Shown: in pieces, positions 1 through 8,265 of the stretch | Numbering within the stretch: the first letter of the stretch is position 1 | Layout of the letters: every line of letters begins with the position of its first letter | From: Bacilli bacterium | GTDB lineage: Bacteria; Bacillota_I; Bacilli_A; JAJDGJ01 | Length of the DNA stretch: 32,574 nt | Assembly (NCBI GenBank): GCA_031289255.1 | Contig: JAITPW010000003.1 | Coordinates: 1-32,574, forward strand | Direction: 5' to 3' | Made by a program: the position numbers and the translations under genes | The notes under the pieces: model-generated | What the model was told of the DNA's origin: nothing | Databases searched by the model: none | Seen by the model: the letters and a program-made list of their open reading frames with translations, nothing else

Positions 1-651
1 TGCCTTGATTATAAAGGCATTATTGAACTTGCCAAAAATTTCCCAAGCAAAAAAGCAAACCGCTTTATTGAGTGGTTCACATACAGCGACGAAACCATTG
101 ACGGCAAGAGCAAGTCCAAGGCTTACGCGCTTTTCGACAGTTCGTTGCTCGATACGCTTGATGTCGGCAGCATTAAAGGTTTGCAGCAGATTCATGGCTA
201 TCTATTTGGCGGGCTGTACGACTTTGCGGGACAAGTCCGCGAGCTGAATATCGCAAAGGGTGGTTTTCGTTTTGCGCCCGTACAGTTCTTGGATAACACG
301 CTGAAAACCATCGAAGCAATGCCCGAGACGACCTTTGACGAAATCGCGGACAAATATGCCGAGATGAATGTCGCTCACCCCTTTATGGAGGGCAACGGTC
401 GAAGCACCCGCATTTGGCTTGACTTGATTTTGAAAAAGAACCTCAAACTTTGCGTTGACTGGAGTCGGATAGACAAGAAAAGCTATCTTGACGCAATGCG
501 TGAAAGCACGATGAACACAGATAAAATCAAGGCGCTTTTGAAATCCGCCCTGACGGATAAGATAAACGACCGCGAGGTCTTTATGGAAGGCGTTGACTAT
601 TCCTACTACTACGAGCAGGAAGATGATATAACAGGAGGGAATGTGGAGTGA
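1..651 (+). CDS. Fic/DOC family protein, 5' end outside the window (partial)
   Basis: Frame 1 is open from base 1 (CLDYKGIIELAKNFPSKKANRFIEWFTYSDETIDGKSKSKAYALFDSS...). It contains the Fic motif HPFMEGNGRSTR (HxFx[D/E]GNGRxxR). Stops at TGA 649-651. Confidence 0.93.
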   Translation, partial: CLDYKGIIELAKNFPSKKANRFIEWFTYSDETIDGKSKSKAYALFDSSLLDTLDVGSIKGLQQIHGYLFGGLYDFAGQVRELNIAKGGFRFAPVQFLDNTLKTIEAMPETTFDEIADKYAEMNVAHPFMEGNGRSTRIWLDLILKKNLKLCVDWSRIDKKSYLDAMRESTMNTDKIKALLKSALTDKINDREVFMEGVDYSYYYEQEDDITGGNVE

Positions 652-3600
652 ATACATTTAATAGCGAACGCGAATTTGAGGATGCCCTTATTAAGGTGTT
701 GTTCACCAAGGGTTGGGAGTCGGAAGTTCTCAAAAACCCCTCAGAGCAAGACCTCATAGACAACTGGGCTAAAATCCTCTTCGATAACAACCGCGAACAA
801 GATCGCCTGAACAACCAACCGTTGACGGCGGGCGAAATGCAGCAGATTATCGAGCAAATCACCACGCTGCGAACGCCGCTGAAACTCAACGGCTTTATCA
901 ACGGCAAGACGGTATCCATCAATCGTGACAATCCTGATGATGAACTGCACTTCGGTCTTGAGGTCAGCCTCAAAATTTACGACCGCCGTGAAATCGCCGC
1001 AGGTCAGAGCCGCTATCAGATTGCGCAGCAACCGAAGTTTCCCACCCGCGGCATTCTAAATGACCGTCGTGGCGACTTGATGTTGCTCATCAACGGAATG
1101 CCGGTCATTCATATCGAACTGAAAAAGAGCGGTATCCCCGTGTCACAAGCGGCAAATCAAATTGAGAAATATGCCCGCGAAGGCATATTCAGCGGATTAT
1201 TTGCCCTCGTACAGGTGTTCGTTGCTATGAACCCGGACGAAACGCTCTATTTCGCTAACCCCGGACTCGACGGCAAGTTTAACCCTGATTTCTATTTTCA
1301 TTGGGCGGATTTCAATAACGAGCCTGTGAATGATTGGAAAAGTATCGCATCGTACTTCTTGTCCATTCCTATGGCACACCAGATTATCGGATTTTACACC
1401 GTACCCGACGACAGCGACGGTATTTTGAAGGTCATGCGCAGTTATCAGTATTACGCCGCCTCTGCCATTTCCGACAAGGTATCAAAAACCAAGTGGGATG
1501 AAAAAGACCATCTTTACGGCGGCTATGTGTGGCATACGACCGGCAGCGGCAAGACGATGACCAGCTTCAAGTCCGCACAACTTATCGCCAATAGCAAGGA
1601 TGCCGACAAGGTTATCTTTTTGATGGACAGAATCGAACTCGGAACTCAGAGCCTGAAAGAGTATAAAGGCTTTGCCGAAGAGAATGACGACGTGCAGGCT
1701 ACCGAAAATACGCAGGTGCTTATCGCGAAGTTGAAAAACCCGAACCCTGCTAATACTCTGATTGTCACGTCCATTCAGAAAATGAGCAACATCAAAGAGG
1801 ACGATGGCATGAACGCCAAAGACCTCGAAATTATGACGGGTAAGCGCATCGTATTCATCGTGGACGAAGCGCATCGTTCCACTTTTGGCAATATGCTTAT
1901 CACGATAAAAAACACTTTCCCCGGAGCTATCTTCTTTGGCTTTACAGGGACACCTATCTATAAGGAGAACGAACGTAAAGGAAACACGACCGCCACCGTT
2001 TTCGGCGACGAACTGCATCGCTACTCCATCGCCGACGGTATTCGGGATAAAAACGTGCTGGGTTTTGACCCCTATATGGTTACGACATTCAATGACAGAG
2101 ACTTACGCACCGCCGTTGCTTTGGAAGAGGCAAGAGCGACGACGGTCTTAGAGGCTATCGCCGACCCCGCTAAATCCGCAATCTACTATAATTTTATGGA
2201 TTCCTCCAAAGTGAAGATGGCGGGCTACTATGACAATGTAAAAACTTACGTTAAAGGCATCGAGGACTATCTACCCGCCACCCAGTACCACCAAGACATA
2301 CATCGAGAAATGGTGGTGAAGGATATTTTGGCGGGCTGGACACAATACAGCCACGGCGAGAAATTCCACGCCATTTTTGCGACTTCAAGCATTCCCGAAG
2401 CCATAGCCTATTATCGCATTATTAAGGCGCAATGTCCCACCCTTAAAGTCACAGCCCTTTTCGACCCGAACATCGATAATGGCGATGGTGCAACCACGAC
2501 ATTCAAAGAAGCCGGACTTGTTGAAATCGTCACTGACTATAACGCCCGCTATGAGCAGACCTTTGACCTTGCAAATCACGCCAAGTTCAAAAAGGACGTG
2601 GCGGCACGACTTGCGCACAAAGACCAGTATAAACGCATTGAGTCCCAGTCTGAAAAACAAATAGGATTGCTTATCGTTGTCGATCAGATGTTGACGGGCT
2701 TTGATTCCAAGTGGGTCAATACGCTGTATATGGACAAAATCCTGCGGTTCGAAAACATCATTCAGGCGTTCTCCCGCACTAACCGTCTGTTTGGACCCGA
2801 TAAGCCTTTCGGGACAATCCTCTATTACCGCAAGCCACACACGATGACACGCCTTATCGACGAGGCGGTGGCGTTATATTCTGGCAACAGACCCGCCGGG
2901 CTGTTTGTAGGGCGACTTCACGAGAACCTGAACGCCCTCAATGAGATATTTGCGGAAATAAAAAAGGTATTTGAAGACGCGGGCGTTCCCAATTTTGAGA
3001 AAAACCCTGACGAAATAGAAGCCTGCGGTATGTTCGCCAATCTGTTCAAGACACTTAACGAGCATCTTGAAGCCGCCGAGATTCAGGGCTTCAAGTGGGA
3101 AACATCTGAATATAGTTTCAAAGACGAACATGGGCATAACTACACCATTACCGTATACTTTGACCAGACCGCATATCTTATTTTGGCACAGCGTTATAAA
3201 GAGCTTTTCAGCGGTAAAGGCGAGGGCGACGGCAATGAAGATGTTCCTTTTGAAATTGATGGGCATCTGACCGAGATTGACACAGGCAAAATCGATACCG
3301 ATTATATGAATGCTCGCTTTACTAAATACCTGCGGGCGCTTGTGGAAGGCGATGCGGTAGAGCAAGCGCTTAACGACCTGCATAAAACATTTGCCACGCT
3401 AACACAGGAAGAGCAAAAATACGCCAATATCTTCTTGCATGATATTCAGCGCGGCGAAGTAAGCCCCGAAGAAAGTAAGACCCTGCGCGACTACATTACG
3501 GAATATCAGGCGAAAGCCAAAGCCGACCAAATCCATAAGGTATCGAGCATTTTCGGGCTTGATGAAGCGCAGTTGCGTGAGATGATGAGCCTAAAGCTCA

Positions 3601-3782
3601 CTGATAGCAACATCAACGAATATAATCAGTATGGCAAGCTGAAAGACACGGCGGATCGAGAAAAGGTAAAAGCCCACTTTGAACAGCAACAAGGTGAAAC
3701 GCTATCGCCAAAAAAGATAAACATTGAATTTGATAAATGCTTGCGTAAATTTTTGTTGGAAGGCGAATTTGATACGGAATAG
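648..3782 (+). CDS. hsdR: Type I restriction enzyme R subunit (HsdR)
   Basis: 1044 aa; nuclease-like GDLMLLINGMPVIHIELKKSG, Walker A HTTGSGKTMTS, VDEAHRS box, helicase region. GTG start overlaps the Fic stop (GTGA). Confidence 0.96.
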   Translation: MNTFNSEREFEDALIKVLFTKGWESEVLKNPSEQDLIDNWAKILFDNNREQDRLNNQPLTAGEMQQIIEQITTLRTPLKLNGFINGKTVSINRDNPDDELHFGLEVSLKIYDRREIAAGQSRYQIAQQPKFPTRGILNDRRGDLMLLINGMPVIHIELKKSGIPVSQAANQIEKYAREGIFSGLFALVQVFVAMNPDETLYFANPGLDGKFNPDFYFHWADFNNEPVNDWKSIASYFLSIPMAHQIIGFYTVPDDSDGILKVMRSYQYYAASAISDKVSKTKWDEKDHLYGGYVWHTTGSGKTMTSFKSAQLIANSKDADKVIFLMDRIELGTQSLKEYKGFAEENDDVQATENTQVLIAKLKNPNPANTLIVTSIQKMSNIKEDDGMNAKDLEIMTGKRIVFIVDEAHRSTFGNMLITIKNTFPGAIFFGFTGTPIYKENERKGNTTATVFGDELHRYSIADGIRDKNVLGFDPYMVTTFNDRDLRTAVALEEARATTVLEAIADPAKSAIYYNFMDSSKVKMAGYYDNVKTYVKGIEDYLPATQYHQDIHREMVVKDILAGWTQYSHGEKFHAIFATSSIPEAIAYYRIIKAQCPTLKVTALFDPNIDNGDGATTTFKEAGLVEIVTDYNARYEQTFDLANHAKFKKDVAARLAHKDQYKRIESQSEKQIGLLIVVDQMLTGFDSKWVNTLYMDKILRFENIIQAFSRTNRLFGPDKPFGTILYYRKPHTMTRLIDEAVALYSGNRPAGLFVGRLHENLNALNEIFAEIKKVFEDAGVPNFEKNPDEIEACGMFANLFKTLNEHLEAAEIQGFKWETSEYSFKDEHGHNYTITVYFDQTAYLILAQRYKELFSGKGEGDGNEDVPFEIDGHLTEIDTGKIDTDYMNARFTKYLRALVEGDAVEQALNDLHKTFATLTQEEQKYANIFLHDIQRGEVSPEESKTLRDYITEYQAKAKADQIHKVSSIFGLDEAQLREMMSLKLTDSNINEYNQYGKLKDTADREKVKAHFEQQQGETLSPKKINIEFDKCLRKFLLEGEFDTE

Positions 3783-3841
3783 TATGTCTTGTTTGTTTTT
3801 ATGCTTTCACTGTTCCTAAGCGTCAGCAAATTATAAAAAGG

Positions 3842-3886
3842 AAAAAGCCCGTGAATGCCGATAACTCAGACGTTCACGGGCTTTTT
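3842..3886. terminator. Intrinsic terminator-like hairpin downstream of hsdR
   Basis: Perfect 14-bp arms AAAAAGCCCGTGAA (3842-3855) / TTCACGGGCTTTTT (3873-3886), with T-run. Confidence 0.85.
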
Positions 3887-3907
3887 GGGGTTTTGTCCAT
3901 AAGGCGT

Positions 3908-4098
3908 TTACCCATCAGCGTAAACACCACCGTATTCCCACTCGGGGTTTACTTGATTTTGCTTGCTGTATGAGAAACTTGTGTGGCGAGCGAGTACAAC
4001 ATTGTTTCTTTATCCAGTGGCACGCGGGCATTGGCGACTACGCACAGCTGCTTTGATTTGACCTTCGTAGGTTCTATTTTTTGTACATTTTGCTTCAT
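3908..4098 (-). pseudogene. Serine site-specific recombinase, N-terminal remnant
   Basis: Minus strand: MKQNVQKIEPTKVKSKQLCVVANARVPLDKETMLYSLATQVSHTASKIK*, then a shifted frame VNPEWEYGGVYADG*. Resembles the resolvase N-terminal pattern (YxRVSTxxxxQ..S.xxQ....I..NPEWE..GvYaDeG). Frameshift plus stop. Confidence 0.7.
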
Positions 4099-4139
4099 AG
4101 GCAACTCCTTATTTAATAATCGTTACCTATATATATCAC

Positions 4140-4321
4140 TCATTTCGAGGTATATAACAAGTCATTTTCCCGATAAATACTACCCGAAAACAAGCCATAC
4201 TTATCGGCAAGTTTTGTGTCAATCATCATAGGACGTCAGCGGTTATAACGCTGTCCGCAAGCAATTTTCTGAATAGCGACAACGCTGTTTTATTGTGGAG
4301 AAACTCATCTTGTTTACTCAT
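4140..4321 (-). pseudogene. SHOCT-like short ORF of a recombinase cassette, frameshifted
   Basis: Minus strand: RBS-like AGGAGG then MSKQDEFLHNKTALSLFRKLLADSVITADVL*, followed in another frame by MIDTKLADKYGLFSGSIYRENDLLYTSK*. Looks like one ~60 aa protein broken by a frameshift. Confidence 0.5.
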
Positions 4322-4715
4322 TCGTGCGGTCCTCCTTGATATGACGGAGCAAGCCTGCAACAGTATTTGCGCTTTGAGTTGCCATAGGCTGTAAATGATT
4401 TTCCGCAGACCTTGCAAGTGAAAGAGTATACTGCTTTACGAGTAAACGTTTCAGGATGTTCGTTCTACCATTCCATACGGCATTTATCGGAGCAGAATTT
4501 TTTTGCCGTTTGTGGGGTAGACGTATAAGTGACACGCCGCATTGCAAGCAACTGCAAATTTGCTTTTCGTCTTGCGCCTTAAGGTTTGGACGGCAGTAGG
4601 ATTTAACCATGTTTTCGCCTATTACAAGTTCTGTGGCTATTTTGCCATATCTCAAACCTTGACCCCGAGGCGCACAATCTGTTGTTTTTATAAAATAGGC
4701 ATATTCGTCCTCCAA
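4318..4715 (-). pseudogene. HTH (sigma-like) plus zinc-ribbon protein, multiply frameshifted
   Basis: Minus strand: GLRYGKIATELVIGENMVKSYC (HTH), CLQCG, then after a shift at an A-run FCSDKCRMEW*NEHPETFTRKAVYSFTCKVCGKSFTAYGNSKRKYC, then a further shift to ACSVISRR. Contains an internal TAG. Confidence 0.68.
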
Positions 4716-4836
4716 TCCAGAGGAAAGGAAAAACTCTCCTCACTATCCATAGAGGACAGCAATGGGAGCTTTGAAAACTGAAATGGCTGCTTATTTCTTA
4801 ACCGTGTAGTCGAGAGAGAGTCAATTCGCACCGAAT

Positions 4837-6090
4837 TTGAGTTTGCCAAACAGTACTGAAGGACTCCAAAAAGAGTATGAAGAAGATGGATTTTTATTTG
4901 AAATATTTGATAATGATACTTTTGCTACTATTGTTGTTAATTTTGATGATATAACAGGAGATAAAGAAACTCTTGGTATTGAAAATTCAACCAAGTTAAT
5001 TACTGAATTTAAAGATAATGGATATATTGATGATTATGGGAAGGCTACTGATTGCTTAAGGATGGCAATCAAAAATGAGGATATTAGAGTCAGTGAACAG
5101 TTTAAAGATATTGTTCCCCAGATTTTAGAAGTTACTAATTCAAAAACCAAGAGTCTTAAGATTAAAAATGCGTCAGAAAAAGTAGAAGTTAAAGTTATTA
5201 AAGAGGCTTTGCCAGAAAACTTTATAAAACTTTGGGATAAGATTAAATATAAAACTACTTATCGTATTGATTTTAATTCAGAAGAGCTTATATCTAATGC
5301 TGTTAATGGTACTTCTTCTCTTGTGGGCATTAAAGATATACAAACTCATAGGGCAACTTATTTATATAAGAGAAGTGCCATTAAAATGGATGTAGCAGGT
5401 ATTGTTGCTAAACTTGTTGGCGAGTATAATACAAGTTTGACACCTAATGCTAGATATCAATTACCGGATATTATTACTTACTTACAAAACGAGACTAGTT
5501 TAACACGAAAGACTATTGTTGCAATTTTACAATCAACAACTAACTTAGATCAGTTCAAAAATAATCCTTTAATTTATATGAATCAAGCAGCTAAGATTAT
5601 TAATAAACATAAAAACCAATTAATTGTAGATGGTATTAAATATACTAAAATTGATGATGCTTATGAACAATTTTTGTTTACATCAGAAACAGTAAATGCA
5701 TATTTAGGCGTGAATGGCAACTCAGTTGAAGCTGATAAAAATAAAGCTAAGACTTTGTACGAGTATATTGTGACAGATTCTGAAGTAGAACGAGAATTTG
5801 CTCGTAAAGCAGAACTAGATTAAAAAGTTAAGTTTTATATAAAAATGCCAAATTGGTTCAAAATCCGTACTCCGCTTGGAACTTATAATCCAGATTGGGC
5901 AATGCTTTATGAAGAAGACGATGAACAAACATTATACTTTATTATCGAAACTAAAGGTGATGTCAATGATGATCAGCTACGACCTCATGAATCTGCAAAA
6001 ATTAAAGCAGAAAAAAAACATTTTGAAGCTATAAGTACCGATATTAAATTTAAATGTGTGAAGAATGAGGAAGATATTCGAGCTAATTAA
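4837..6090 (+). pseudogene. Type III restriction enzyme Res subunit, C-terminal remnant with in-frame TAA
   Basis: ORFs 4837-5823 (GLQKEYEEDG..., DKIKYKTTYRIDFNSEEL...EREFARKAELD) and 5845-6090 (PNWFKIRTPLGTYNPDWAMLYEEDDEQTLYFIIETKGD) are in the same frame, separated only by TAA 5821-5823. Helicase half absent. Confidence 0.85.
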
Positions 6091-6155
6091 TTAGGGCATC
6101 AAATATTTGTGTGGACAACTTCTAATTTCAATTCAAGAATTAAAAAATTTAAAGC

Positions 6156-6190
6156 TTAACTATTAAGTTATGAGTTTAATATGATATAAT
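6156..6190 (+). promoter_or_regulatory. Candidate promoter of a short transcript
   Basis: TTAACT (6156-6161), 18 bp, TATGAT (6180-6185), overlapping TATAAT (6185-6190). Confidence 0.35.
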
Positions 6191-6194
6191 TTAC

Positions 6195-6256
6195 AACTAA
6201 TAGCGGTGTTGCTTTGCAGAGCGCATCTAAAAACAGTGAATTCGTTCACTTTTTTT
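6195..6256 (+). ncRNA. Candidate small RNA ending in a UUCG-loop terminator
   Basis: No ORF; promoter-like box just upstream; compact GC-richer segment AGCGGTGTTGCTTTGCAGAGCGCATCT in very AT-rich DNA; ends with AGTGAA-TTCG-TTCACT-TTTTTT. Confidence 0.35.
6235..6256 (+). terminator. Intrinsic terminator with UUCG tetraloop
   Basis: AGTGAA (6235-6240) TTCG TTCACT (6245-6250) followed by a T-run. Confidence 0.75.
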
Positions 6257-6607
6257 ATATAATAAAAGTTTAGATGTTTTAAATTTAAGATAACTTACAC
6301 TTTATTTGTTCTTACTTAGTCTATTATACTAAGGTAACTTTTCTTTTAAAAGAATTTGCTATCTTGAATGATTCTTAAATAATTAAAACAGGAAAAAAAT
6401 ATTTAGAAACTAAGGCACTGATATTACATTTAATTGTATGATTTATAAGAAAAACATTTATATTAATTAATTGCATAATAAAATAATATTATATTTATTT
6501 AACAATGTAGTTTGTATTTATAAAAATTAAAGCATTACTATTTTAAATATAAAGTATCATATTTATTAGGAATAAATAACAATTTTTTATAAGATACTTA
6601 ATAATTA

Positions 6608-6638
6608 AAAACCATCAACTTTTATAGTTGATGGTTTT
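6608..6638. terminator. Intrinsic terminator (likely for the minus-strand ATPase gene)
   Basis: AAAACCATCAACT (6608-6620) TTTAT AGTTGATGGTTTT (6626-6638), perfect 13-bp stem, symmetrical A/T tails. Confidence 0.85.
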
Positions 6639-6679
6639 AACTTATAAACTAATAAGTCGGGTATTAATTTAAATTATGA

Positions 6680-7948
6680 CTAATTTTTTAAGCAGCCAAG
6701 TGGCACAACCCATACACTATTTTTTAATTGATAAGCATACTCAGTACCGGTTAATACCATAAGGAATGAAGGCTCGTTCATTTTTTTTGTATCCACAATC
6801 GACTTCAACTTTAATAGATTTTGGGCAGCTGATTCTATTTCAAAGGCGCCTAGTTTTATTTCCACTGCCCCCCATCGACCATCGGCAAGCTGAATTATAG
6901 CATCGATTTCAAGATTATTTTTATCGCGATAATGATAAACTGCACCATCGATACTATCAGCATAAATTCTTAAATCTCTAATGCAAAGCGATTCAAACAG
7001 AAAACCAAATGTATTGAGATCGGCAAGGAGTCGTTTTGGTGTTGCCCGTAGGGAAGCTGCTGCAAGGGAAGGATCGGTAAAATGACGTTTTGCAGTTGTT
7101 CTGATAGCCGTTTTAGAACGTAATTTTGCACTCCAAGCGGGCAGATCTTCAATGACATGAATTTTTTTAAGAGCTGCAATATATTGATTGACTGTAGCTT
7201 GTGATAAGGACTCATCATTAATAATTAAATCATTAAGAATGGTTGCTGTTCTAGCTTCATTAGAAATATTACGTGAAAGAGAGCGAATGAGAGCTTTGAC
7301 TCGATCGGGATTTTTTTCAACTCCATCAGCTTTAGATATATCTTCATTTGCAACAGCTTCAAGATAATCACTGGCAATGCTTATAGCAATCTTTTCACTC
7401 TGTTCTAAAGCTGCTTCAGGCCAACCACCACGATTAATAGTAAAGGCTAATTTCTCAATGGTTAGGCTGGATTTACCATTAATACTGGTTATACCATCAA
7501 ATAAATCACGTAGCGAAACTTCTCCATTAGATTCACCAGATTCAAATAGTGACATGGTACGCATTTTCATTCTAGCAATGCGGCCTGTCCCGGTGTGCAT
7601 ATCTTCAGTACGAGTTGGTATAACTGATCCGGTTAGAATGAATTGTCCATGTAATCGTCGTTTATCTACTGCAAAACGAACAGCATTCCATAGTTCTGGG
7701 GCTACTTGCCACTCATCCAACAGTCTTGGTGTTTCACCTTCTAATAATAGAGATGGTTTTGTTTGAGCAATTAAGATATTAGCTTTAGTATTGTCGGGAT
7801 CTTGCATATATAAAACACTCTTTGCCATTTCTTCACCTGAACTTGTTTTGCCACACCATTTAGGTCCTTCGATTAAAACTGCGCCTTTTGCAAGAAGCAA
7901 AAGAGCTAGTTTTTCATCAGAAATTCGTTTTAAATAATTTGAATTCAT
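6680..7948 (-). CDS. AAA ATP-binding protein, DUF4143 type
   Basis: 422 aa; Walker A GPKWCGKTS, LLDEWQVAPELWNAVRFAVD..FILTGS, C-terminal nuclease-like DAIIQLADGRWGAVEIKLG; RBS AGGTG upstream of ATG. Confidence 0.9.
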   Translation of the reverse strand: MNSNYLKRISDEKLALLLLAKGAVLIEGPKWCGKTSSGEEMAKSVLYMQDPDNTKANILIAQTKPSLLLEGETPRLLDEWQVAPELWNAVRFAVDKRRLHGQFILTGSVIPTRTEDMHTGTGRIARMKMRTMSLFESGESNGEVSLRDLFDGITSINGKSSLTIEKLAFTINRGGWPEAALEQSEKIAISIASDYLEAVANEDISKADGVEKNPDRVKALIRSLSRNISNEARTATILNDLIINDESLSQATVNQYIAALKKIHVIEDLPAWSAKLRSKTAIRTTAKRHFTDPSLAAASLRATPKRLLADLNTFGFLFESLCIRDLRIYADSIDGAVYHYRDKNNLEIDAIIQLADGRWGAVEIKLGAFEIESAAQNLLKLKSIVDTKKMNEPSFLMVLTGTEYAYQLKNSVWVVPLGCLKN

Positions 7949-7964
7949 ATTATCACCTGTTATT

Positions 7965-7993
7965 AGTATAATCTAAACTATCAACTTTGGCAA
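7965..7993 (-). promoter_or_regulatory. Promoter of the DUF4143 ATPase gene
   Basis: Minus strand: TTGCCA (7993-7988), 17-bp spacer, TATACT (7970-7965), about 17 nt before the ATG. Confidence 0.55.
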
Positions 7994-8034
7994 TTGTTTA
8001 CTATCAACTTTGGCGGATATTTACTATTGATTTC
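7977..8034. repeat. 23-bp period direct repeats (2 exact cores, 1 degenerate) upstream of the ATPase
   Basis: ACTATCAACTTTGGC at 7977-7991 and 8000-8014, degenerate ACTATTGATTTC at 8023-8034; starts spaced exactly 23 bp. Confidence 0.85.
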
Positions 8035-8156
8035 TTTATTAGATTTTTATAGTATTAGTTTGTTTCGTTTTAAAGATATTGATAATACTAAGTTGTTTGG
8101 AAATGCTAAACAACTAAGCATAAAGAGAGAATAATTACTTATTTTTATAATTAATT

Positions 8157-8205
8157 AAAAAGGCTTAAATATTAATGTAAATACTTATGATATTTAAGTC
8201 TTTTT
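8157..8205. terminator. Terminator-like hairpin
   Basis: AAAAAGGCTTAAATAT (8157-8172) / ATATTTAAGTCTTTTT (8190-8205), 16-bp stem with one G-T pair. Confidence 0.6.
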
Positions 8206-8206
8206 G

Positions 8207-8237
8207 TGATATGATTTAAAAAATGTAAATCATATCA
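8207..8237. promoter_or_regulatory. Perfect inverted repeat upstream of the methyltransferase (candidate operator)
   Basis: TGATATGATTTA (8207-8218) AAAAATG TAAATCATATCA (8226-8237), 28 bp before the start codon. Confidence 0.55.
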
Positions 8238-8265
8238 AATAATTATATTAAAGGAGAAATTTAAA

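Noticed and set aside
581-3383. Antisense ORFs within hsdR (581-973, 1482-2018, 2385-2840, 2874-3383 minus)
   Set aside because: By-products of the GC-richer coding strand; no recognisable domains and fully overlapped by a confident CDS.
3983-4781. Plus-strand ORFs 3983-4231 and 4542-4781
   Set aside because: No domain signal; the region is explained by minus-strand gene remnants.
6195-6256. tracrRNA for a Cas9 system
   Set aside because: No Cas9, no repeat array and no anti-repeat partner visible; only a generic sRNA call is justified.
6608-6638. ATCAACT motif shared by the ATPase terminator and promoter repeats as mobile-element ends
   Set aside because: Similarity is only about 9-10 nt, no target duplication was seen, and the hairpin is well explained as a terminator.
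7977-8034. CRISPR-like repeats upstream of the ATPase
   Set aside because: Only two full copies, 8-nt gaps between 15-nt cores; fits a promoter operator better.
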